In this document: positions 6,944 to 13,500 of the stretch, piece by piece | How positions within the stretch are numbered: position 1 is the first letter of the stretch | How the letters are laid out: every line of letters begins with the position of its first letter | IMG/VR virus record: IMGVR_UViG_3300047409_000413 | Span: 1 to 35,666 of that record | Source: a virus | Direction: 5' to 3' (one strand) | DNA: 35,666 nt | Program-made: the position numbers and the translations under genes | Notes under the pieces: model-generated | Told to the model about the DNA's origin: nothing | Seen by the model: only the letters and a program-made list of their open reading frames with translations | The model's database searches: none

Positions 6944-7110
6944 GCGGCTATCTTCCACCCCTTTATGAGCTCATCCACCAGTAAAGTTATCGCTCGGTCG
7001 AGTCGTTCTTTCTGAATTCCGTACAAGATGCTCTTACTCTTTTCCTGCTTCATGCGATTACGCCACTGCCGAAGTAGCCAGTAGCAGTCAACTAGTTGCT
7101 GGGAGTTCAT
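6940..7110 (-). CDS. Small coupled protein, unknown function
   Basis: This 56-residue gene lies exactly between the terminase ATPase half and the PCMT-like gene, with ATGA overlaps at both ends. The sequence (MNSQQLVDCYWLLRQWRNRM, then KQEKSKSILYGIQKERLDRA) is helical and basic. It is not recognisable as terminase sequence. The perfect coupling on both sides is the main evidence that it is translated. It marks the left boundary of the ATPase-encoding gene. Confidence 0.55.
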   Translation of the reverse strand: MNSQQLVDCYWLLRQWRNRMKQEKSKSILYGIQKERLDRAITLLVDELIKGWKIAA

Positions 7111-7853
7111 CCCTCTAATTTACAGCAGTTGTGGAACCAACCGATTTCATCAGTCGAGACACAAATCACCTGCTTTACTACCGGTCTAACCGCGTCGTGC
7201 GCTTGCTGCGCTTCCGGCAAAAATGCCGCTTCGTCTTGGAAGTATCCGTAAGGATGGTGAATACGAATCTGGTCTGCACCCTTGGCCACTCCCAAGAACC
7301 TTCCGCCCTGTGCCCACTTTAATTCGAGTTCGTTGTCCACTACCAGAGGATTTTTTAGTTTCATCCACTCGGGCTGGTTGCGATGCAGAATTCGCGCGTA
7401 CTCGATCAATTCTGCAACTTTGTCTTCTTTGCCGGTCTGCGCCACCCAAAACACCGGATACCACTGGCACATCCACGCGATGTAGCCGCAGACGGTCCAG
7501 GACATCAGCATTTCGCGGGACTTCTGCAGGAACAAGCTCGGTTCTGATATCAGATAGGACATGACGACTCGGATGTATTCCTCGCGCGGAAATCCGGCGT
7601 TGAACTCGGTATGCTTGGCCAGCCAGTGCGTGTCTTCGCTCTTGGTGAACTGACTTAGCCACAGCAGTGGACCTTTGTCCCATCGAGCCTCGCGGGTTTT
7701 GATTGCTTCCCATTCGCCTTCGTGCTCCGCAATTTCTAATATCTCTGAGACTTCGTCTTGTTCGCTGTCACCGAGATGCTGCAGCAGCACGTTCAAGTGC
7801 TCGGGCGAGAAGCTCTCTAAGACGTTCTGCAGGTTCGACTGTGAGGTTGCCAC
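7107..7853 (-). CDS. Terminase large subunit, N-terminal ATPase half (separate gene)
   Basis: This 248-residue protein contains only the packaging ATPase of TerL. It has an adenine-binding/approach segment (REEYIRVVMSYLISEPSLF), a Walker A-like KSREMLMSW (111-119), a Walker B YGYFQDEAAF (202-211, Asp207-Glu208) and the coupling motif VSTDEIGWF (232-240). It then stops at Gly248, exactly where the linker to the nuclease domain would begin. Full TerL proteins of this type continue with the sequence now found at 469-1554. The start is a GTG at 7853, inside the small-terminase gene (86-nt overlap). The stop is coupled by ATGA to the next gene, so the end looks settled rather than freshly broken. 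It should power DNA translocation at the portal. Confidence 0.85.
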   Translation of the reverse strand: MATSQSNLQNVLESFSPEHLNVLLQHLGDSEQDEVSEILEIAEHEGEWEAIKTREARWDKGPLLWLSQFTKSEDTHWLAKHTEFNAGFPREEYIRVVMSYLISEPSLFLQKSREMLMSWTVCGYIAWMCQWYPVFWVAQTGKEDKVAELIEYARILHRNQPEWMKLKNPLVVDNELELKWAQGGRFLGVAKGADQIRIHHPYGYFQDEAAFLPEAQQAHDAVRPVVKQVICVSTDEIGWFHNCCKLEG

Positions 7854-8217
7854 CGACTTCTACCTTTTGATTCGGCTTCCCTTCGGTTCGGTCAGCCGCT
7901 TTGTCTAAGAACAATATCAGGTCTTTTGTAAGCCTGTCTTTACGTGCAATCTTGGCGGCGCCGCGAACCATCCCGCGGGCGATCAGCGCGGCGTAAGTAC
8001 CTGTACTCTCTGGATCAATGGATCCAAGTTCCTCTTTGAGCGCGTCCGATAAAATGCTCGAAAACTTCTTTGGTCTGCCGCCAGGGTTGCCAGACTGGCC
8101 AGGCTTGAACTGGTATGGCTTTCCAACATTTGGATCAACGTTACCATCTAGCATTTTCTTACCGGCTGTTTTGCGCCTCAGAGCAGCCGCGCGCTTTCCC
8201 TTCTTCTTCGCCGGCAT
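7768..8217 (-). CDS. Candidate terminase small subunit (DUF5681-like)
   Basis: This 149-residue protein starts with a very basic tail (MPAKKKGKRAAALRRKTAGK), then the FKPGQSGNPGGRPKK motif of DUF5681, and a helical C-terminus (LRELLARALERAAAA). DUF5681 proteins are frequent directly before large-terminase genes and are probable DNA-recognition subunits. The gene overlaps the ATPase half by 86 nt. The position and motif support the call, but DNA binding has not been shown here. Confidence 0.65.
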   Translation of the reverse strand: MPAKKKGKRAAALRRKTAGKKMLDGNVDPNVGKPYQFKPGQSGNPGGRPKKFSSILSDALKEELGSIDPESTGTYAALIARGMVRGAAKIARKDRLTKDLILFLDKAADRTEGKPNQKVEVGGNLTVEPAERLRELLARALERAAAASR

Positions 8218-8218
8218 C

Positions 8219-8704
8219 TCAGTAGCCAGAACAGAACTGAAAGTGCATCGGATCCCGCCTACTTCCCGACCATATTCCGCCCCAAGTGAATCCGAAATCG
8301 TTGAATATCTTCACTACGCCAGGGTCCATGTGACCATCCGTGCCTTGCTGGTTAGTAGCTGGATTGAGATCAATCGCTATCCCCCAGGAATGAGTTGAAA
8401 GCTTGGTCGAACTGCGCTGCGGCCGGAAAGCAAAACATCCACCGTAGGAACTCACACTCGAGCGCAGCCCTTGCGTCAAGATTTCCGCAAACACGTTCTG
8501 AAAGGTCTCGACCAGTAGCTTGTGGCAGGTGATCTTCGAGACGCTTACGTTAAGGTTCCAAGCCAGCGGCATCGTAAACGGTAGATCAGCTTGCGCTAAG
8601 AACTGCGTCTGCCACTCTGGTTTTAAGTTTCCTGTCGGATCCAGATAGGCATGGATGTCGCCGAATTCCGCGATCAGCGCCGGTAATCCGTTAGGTGTAT
8701 TCAT
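8219..8704 (-). CDS. Endolysin, M15-family peptidase
   Basis: This 161-residue protein has the zinc-peptidase pattern of the M15 family (VanY/Ply-type L-Ala-D-Glu or D-Ala-D-Ala peptidases): STHSWGIAIDLN with His105 and Asp112, and DPMHFQF with His154. The upstream SYGGCFAFRP is the usual substrate-side segment. It should cut peptidoglycan stem peptides to lyse the host. There is no signal peptide, so export would need a holin; membrane-protein genes upstream (9406-9906 and 10145-10558) are candidates. The gene is complete and of usual length for single-domain M15 endolysins. Confidence 0.9.
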   Translation of the reverse strand: MNTPNGLPALIAEFGDIHAYLDPTGNLKPEWQTQFLAQADLPFTMPLAWNLNVSVSKITCHKLLVETFQNVFAEILTQGLRSSVSSYGGCFAFRPQRSSTKLSTHSWGIAIDLNPATNQQGTDGHMDPGVVKIFNDFGFTWGGIWSGSRRDPMHFQFCSGY

Positions 8705-8785
8705 AATGAATACTCAGAAGCCAGGTCATACGACCAGGCCCCTGAGAGCTCTGGCGGATTCTCCGCGACCTCCTTTCCTCGCCGA
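8704..8785 (-). other. Short gap before the endolysin with a weak hairpin
   Basis: This ~80-bp gap contains AAAGGAGG on the minus strand about 70 nt before the endolysin start, too far to serve that ATG, and no good start codon follows it. An imperfect palindrome, CCAGGTCATACGACCAGG on the plus strand, has a GGTC/GACC core stem. These could be remnants of a lost small gene or a timing element for lysis. The evidence is weak. Confidence 0.25.
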
Positions 8786-8971
8786 TTAAGCTGGCGGCAA
8801 TTTGGCGTCGGCAATGATCTTGTTGTAAGTTGCGTCGGCATCGTCCAGGATGTCGTCGATGGCTTTGGTGCTCGCGCCCGAGAGAACGTTGCGCAAGTCC
8901 ATAATAGTTTTTGCGGCGAGTCCAGCCATTTGCTCTGCAAATAGTATGAGTTGAAGGGTTTGGGGGTTCAT
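8786..8971 (-). CDS. Small hypothetical protein in the lysis region
   Basis: This 61-residue protein (MNPQTLQLILFAEQMAGLAA then KTIMDLRNVLSG) is predicted helical and mildly acidic. Its ATG overlaps the previous stop as TAATG. It has no clear membrane segment or known motif. It sits between the lipoprotein and the endolysin, so a lysis-related role is possible by position only. Confidence 0.55.
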   Translation of the reverse strand: MNPQTLQLILFAEQMAGLAAKTIMDLRNVLSGASTKAIDDILDDADATYNKIIADAKLPPA

Positions 8972-9405
8972 TAGTGTCCTCCCACAGTCGCGGCGATGAT
9001 CGCTACCGAGGTCTCAGCGCCGGTGATAATAGTTGAAATCGTGAGTTTCAGGTTTGGGTTCTTGATTCCCGCAACGCCGCTTTGCTGTAATTCATTAAAG
9101 GCGTCGAGGAAAGCATTCACCTTGGTTGAAACGGTCGTCGCCGATTCGTTGGCGCGGATGCCTTTGTCGAGTGTGAGGCCGGCCATGGCGACTTTGCTTA
9201 GATAGCCCTCAAACTCGGCCTCGTCGGCTTGGGTGATGACACCTTGAACTACTGCGTCCCGTGCAGCGACTTGGGCATTCGCCAGGCTGTGCGCGATTGC
9301 GTCCGAAGCCACGGCGAGACGCTTGGTGCCGGTGCTGCAGGAGAATCCTGACAGCAAAATGGCAATGGTTAGAACGGTGATACAGGATGACACTCTTCGT
9401 CTCAT
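8971..9405 (-). CDS. Phage lipoprotein (possible outer-membrane spanin or exclusion protein)
   Basis: This 144-residue protein has an N-terminal basic stretch and hydrophobic segment ending in a lipobox, ILLSGFSC, so Cys23 would be lipid-modified. The mature part is helical and Ala/Thr-rich, with a hydrophobic C-terminal stretch (ISTIITGAETSVAIIAATVG). GGAGGG lies just before the ATG, which follows the previous stop with no gap. Outer-membrane spanins are small lipoproteins in lysis cassettes, but they are usually shorter and Pro-rich, so this is only one option; superinfection exclusion is another. Confidence 0.65.
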   Translation of the reverse strand: MRRRVSSCITVLTIAILLSGFSCSTGTKRLAVASDAIAHSLANAQVAARDAVVQGVITQADEAEFEGYLSKVAMAGLTLDKGIRANESATTVSTKVNAFLDAFNELQQSGVAGIKNPNLKLTISTIITGAETSVAIIAATVGGH

Positions 9406-9906
9406 TTAACCCTCCTTCGGGGGTACGGCTTTCAAATTGTCTGCGGCCGCTTCCACGTTCTCTTTTGCTTTCGCCAGTTTCTCGTCAGTGACATTGACGT
9501 TTGTTCCTAGTGGCCCGGGCATCTGCGGCAATACGTCCTTGACCCAAGGGATTTTGCTAATCGCTGTGTCGGCAACGCTGTCGGAAAAGAATCCGAAAAT
9601 GCCGGCAAACACAGCGAATTGGGTAACCATACTGAGCGCCCATGAGGCCGTTTGCCACCCCATCGCCGAGAGTGCCTTGTCCACAAATCCAGGCGTGAAC
9701 AGAGTCCAGAAGATCATACTGTCGGCAAAGAATCTTACCAGCAAGGGAACCCAAGCGCGCTTGAGGAAATGCACGTAGCCGGTTGCTACGGCATTTGGCG
9801 GAGAAACCATGTAGTAGGCCCGCTTGAGCCAGTACATGAGAGCGCCGATGAAGAACCAGAACCACAGCCATACGAGGTGCCAGTTCGTTTCCATTAACGT
9901 GTGCAT
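9406..9906 (-). CDS. Membrane protein, holin candidate
   Basis: The protein is 166 residues from the ATG at 9906, chosen because GGAGA lies 5 nt upstream; upstream in-frame starts lack this. It has three likely membrane segments: LVWLWFWFFIGALMYWL near the start, VPLLVRFFADSMIFWTLF, and ALSMVTQFAVFAGIFGFF. A soluble, charged C-terminal tail (DEKLAKAKENVEAAADNLKA) follows. Its place beside the lipoprotein and endolysin suggests a holin or other lysis membrane protein. No family signature was recognised. Confidence 0.6.
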   Translation of the reverse strand: MHTLMETNWHLVWLWFWFFIGALMYWLKRAYYMVSPPNAVATGYVHFLKRAWVPLLVRFFADSMIFWTLFTPGFVDKALSAMGWQTASWALSMVTQFAVFAGIFGFFSDSVADTAISKIPWVKDVLPQMPGPLGTNVNVTDEKLAKAKENVEAAADNLKAVPPKEG

Positions 9907-9926
9907 GTTTTTCTCCGCCAAACGAA

Positions 9927-10148
9927 TTACCACAAGAGATGCTTGAGCCAAGCGTACCAGCCGCTGCCATTGTCTTTTGGCGCGACTGTGAAGTCCAAGA
10001 CGGCCGGAAGTTCTTCCTCGGGAAGTTCTGGCGCATTCTTGATTTCAAGTTCTACTTCGACAACGTGCGTGTCCGGAGCGATCTGTTTCACTTTCCGAAC
10101 CGCGATTTTCTTGACTTTCGAATGGCGCTTGCTTTTCTTTGTGCTCAT
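9927..10148 (-). CDS. Small hypothetical protein, basic N-terminus
   Basis: This 73-residue gene has an ATG that overlaps the preceding stop (ATGA). The N-terminus is Lys/Arg-rich (MSTKKSKRHSKVKKIAVRKV), followed by an acidic strand-like segment (HVVEVELEIKNAPELPEEEL) and an aromatic C-terminus (GSGWYAWLKHLLW). The function is unknown; coupling to two membrane-protein genes suggests the same operon role. Confidence 0.6.
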   Translation of the reverse strand: MSTKKSKRHSKVKKIAVRKVKQIAPDTHVVEVELEIKNAPELPEEELPAVLDFTVAPKDNGSGWYAWLKHLLW

Positions 10149-10558
10149 GGTTGTTTGTCCCTCTCGCTCGCGGCTCCCTCTTTTCTGCCCTCGGCATGGG
10201 AAAGTCTCTCGCGTACTTCGGCCAGTTGAACGCTGACGTCGGTCAGTTTCTGGTTGGCCTGAGTGAGATTATTGTTCGTGTTGGTTTCCACCTGCTGCAT
10301 GGTGTCTTTTACTTCGCCAAGTTTCGAATGCAGACGTGCCTGATCTTCTTTCCGCAGTTGTTGATCTTCCTGCCGCTCGCGGCGGTCCGCGCGGTGCATC
10401 CAAAGTGCAACTCCGCCGCTGATCACCGCTGTGCTGACTGCGGTCGCACCTACGATCATCGCTACTTGCACAGACGGATCCAGGGCCACTGCTAAAACCG
10501 ATGCGAGGGCTAGCGCTAATCCAGCAACCTTCCACACGCCAATGTGCGCGATGGTCAT
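10145..10558 (-). CDS. Membrane-anchored coiled-coil protein, possible holin or inner-membrane spanin
   Basis: This 137-residue protein has two close hydrophobic segments (VAGLALALASVLAVAL and VAMIVGATAVSTAVISGGVAL). A long charged coiled coil follows from about residue 55 (ADRRERQEDQQLRKEDQARL onward) and runs nearly to the C-terminus. The topology resembles phage proteins that span the inner membrane and extend a helix, such as i-spanins, or a two-TM holin with a tail. Both ends are coupled by ATGA overlaps. The exact role is not decided. Confidence 0.6.
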   Translation of the reverse strand: MTIAHIGVWKVAGLALALASVLAVALDPSVQVAMIVGATAVSTAVISGGVALWMHRADRRERQEDQQLRKEDQARLHSKLGEVKDTMQQVETNTNNNLTQANQKLTDVSVQLAEVRERLSHAEGRKEGAASERDKQP

Positions 10559-13500
10559 CTGAAACTCGCCACCCCGGCAATCGCGTTAGAAAGCGCCACC
10601 ACATCTGCCCCTGGGTCTTTGCCATCTAGACCCGTGTTATGGCATGGGCTAGTTGATTTCACGGCATAATTCAAGACGCCTGCGGGTCCGTTAAAACCTC
10701 CGTTGTAGTTTACGAAAATGTTGGCCAAACTGGTTTCGGATGTGCAGTTCGTTCCCGGCCACAGTGGCCCCGAACCGTTTACGAGCGCATTGCCGCCAAA
10801 CTTATAAGTTGTAAAACACGCATTCAGGACCGTGGTGGGATTGGAATTTCCGCAGAAGCAATTTGCCACGGGTGTTTGTGAGCATCCATCCGAGGGATTG
10901 TTGATCGGGTTTGAACCTGGATTATTGAGCGGCTCACGCAGAATCAGGTTGTTGGTCCAGGTGTAGTCGGTCATCTGTAGACCGGAACTCGCTAGAGGCC
11001 CCGATACTCCAAGCGTCCCGCCCATTGTGAAAGCACTGGCCGAAGGAATGTACGAATTGTGATTTACGAAGACGTGTTTCAGGACATCGGTGGAAGGAAC
11101 CGCCGCGCCCGTAATGACTCCGCCGTCAAGCGCGGCGCCCGAGTTCGTGCCGCACTTATAGCAGGTCGGGTAATTCGTGTTTTCGCAGACGTTGTCGTGG
11201 ATTGAGTAAGAGTTCCCAGCCGTTGCATATCCGCCCGCGTCTCCAGCGGCGTTCGCTATCTGAAAGCAGTTGTTGCTGGTGGTGAAAAAGTTGTATCGAA
11301 CCGTGAAATTCGTGACAAAACAGTTCGAACAGACGCTGACGCCATTGATCGCTTGATTCTTCGGAGTAAAGAGAATGTGGGAGCCAATTTGGGAAAATCC
11401 TGCCCACACTCCATCGAACACGTTGGCTTCAACAAAGAACCGGTCAGAATTCTTTGATTCGAGACTCTGTTTGACGACAAACGTTGTCCCAAAGAACGTC
11501 GGCGATAAAGGATTCCAGATTTGCAGCTTTTGTCCCCAGTTCAAGCGGAACTCAATATCTGCCGGCGTGTTGCTGGCTGCTCCTCCCCCTAATCCCACCG
11601 TCGTATTGTCGGCGCTGGTTATGTAGTTGTTGACAATCTTCCAAGTATGGTCCTGAGTCGTCGTGAGTGTGCTGTAGCCTCCCGAGAAAGCCTGATTAGC
11701 CGAGCAGGGACCGCCTACGACGCAATGGAAGTCGGTTGCCAGTCCATTCACCCATGCAAAATTACTTATCCCATTCATCGTCAACACACGTTGGGTGTCG
11801 TCCGTGGCCGTCCCCGCAGCCCAGTCGGAATCGAATACGATGTGGTCCATGTTCGCCACTTCACTCTTGATCAGGCGGGCGATGTACCCGCCTCCAACCG
11901 TGCGCGTGATCTTGGTGCCTTGTATCTTTAGGTAAGAAGTTGGAGCGGTCAGAGTTAAAGGAATTCCAGTTCCGGTGCTCTGGATCGTGATTCCAACATT
12001 CGCAACCGGCGCCGTCCCAAACGAGGGATAGCCTGGGAGTGACGATACTCCCCAATGGTGCGGACTGACCCCGCGGATAGTTCCGTAGGCAGGGAAGTTG
12101 GTAGCGAATCCCGTCGGCCTAAGAGTGCGATAATGGGCCGCATCGCATACCAGTGCCGGAATAACGAATTGGCCAGAGAGAACCGTACCTGGCGCAACTT
12201 CGACGACGTCCCCGCAAAGAGTTGCTGCCCAGACTGAGGTCCAGGTCGCCGCGGTCGCCACCCTGACGGTTCCAGGAGATGGCGTTGAAGCTGGAGATGT
12301 GTTGTAGCAGGTGAGCGGCAGTTGCGCCGTGGCGTCGGTAGATCCCCAAGTAGGAGAACCTGCAGGACAATAGAGGTCCACCCCGCCGACCGCTGGCCGG
12401 GTTGCGCAGGCTAAAGTCGTGTTTCCAGAAACCGCACCGATTGTAGCCGAAACGACGGACGAGCCGACGGTGAGGCAATTCAGTATCTGGGTGGTTCCTA
12501 AGGCACCCAAAGAGGCTACCGCGGGCGTCCCGCTGGCCCATGTAGAGGTTACGGTAACATTCTGCACCGTTCCATCAGAATAAGTCCCGTTGGCCGTGAA
12601 ACCTTGCGTAGAGCCAACATACTGGGTTGGGGTGAGTGGACTGACGGCGATCGAGACCAAGGTCACTGGATTGGCTATGCAGGTGATCGTTGTGTTGCCG
12701 GAGATGCCTCCTACCGTGGCTGAAATTGCGCTTGTCCCTGCCGCTATGCAGTTCACTGACTGGACGGTCGTCAAAGCTCCTAGAGTCGCATGCGTGGGCG
12801 TCCCGCTGGCCCAAGCGGACGCCTTCGTGACGTCTGAGGTCGAACTGTCGCTGAAAGTCGCCGTGGCAATGAAACTGAATGACGAACCGACGGAAATCGA
12901 AGGATTGCTCGGCGTTACGGCGATTGTGGTAATGATCGGAGGAGGCGCCGCCAAGCAGGTTAGCGTGGTAGAACCGTTTACCGCTCCGATAGTTGCCCTG
13001 ATGACACTCGTCCCAGCCGACCCGCAAATAACGATTTGTTGTGTGGACAAGGTTCCTAAGGTCGCCACACCCGTGGATGCGCTGTTCCAAGTTGATGACG
13101 CTGTAACGTCTTGAGTGCTCGAGTCGCTGAATGTCCCCGTGGCGATGAAACCGATGCTCGAGCCAACTTGCACGGATGGCAAAGCAGGAGTCACAGCGAT
13201 AGATACCAGGGTCGGCACGGGAACCACGCAGTTAACGGTCGTATTCCCGGAAACCGCCGCAATTGTCGCCGAAATGACGCTGGTCCCGCTAGCAACGCAG
13301 TTGACCGCCTGAGTAGTCGTTAGCGGCCCAAGAGTCGCATGGGAAGGAGTCCCACTGGCCCACACCGCGGTTTGGGTCACATTCTGCTGTGAACCGTCGG
13401 AGAACGTACCCGTCGCAATAAAGGCAATCACTTGGCCTACGTTAACCGTCGGAGTTGCCGGCGTGACCGCGATACTCACTAACGGATTCACGCAGGATTG

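Noticed and set aside
469-7853. Intron or intein explaining the terminase split
   Set aside because: The interval holds about a dozen coupled genes with their own starts, the second half has its own GTG and ribosome site, and no intein splice residues or self-splicing intron features are visible at the borders.
8701-8940. 79-residue minus-strand frame over the small lysis-region gene
   Set aside because: It is antiphase to the coupled gene at 8786-8971, and its Trp/Ser/Thr-rich sequence looks like a shadow.
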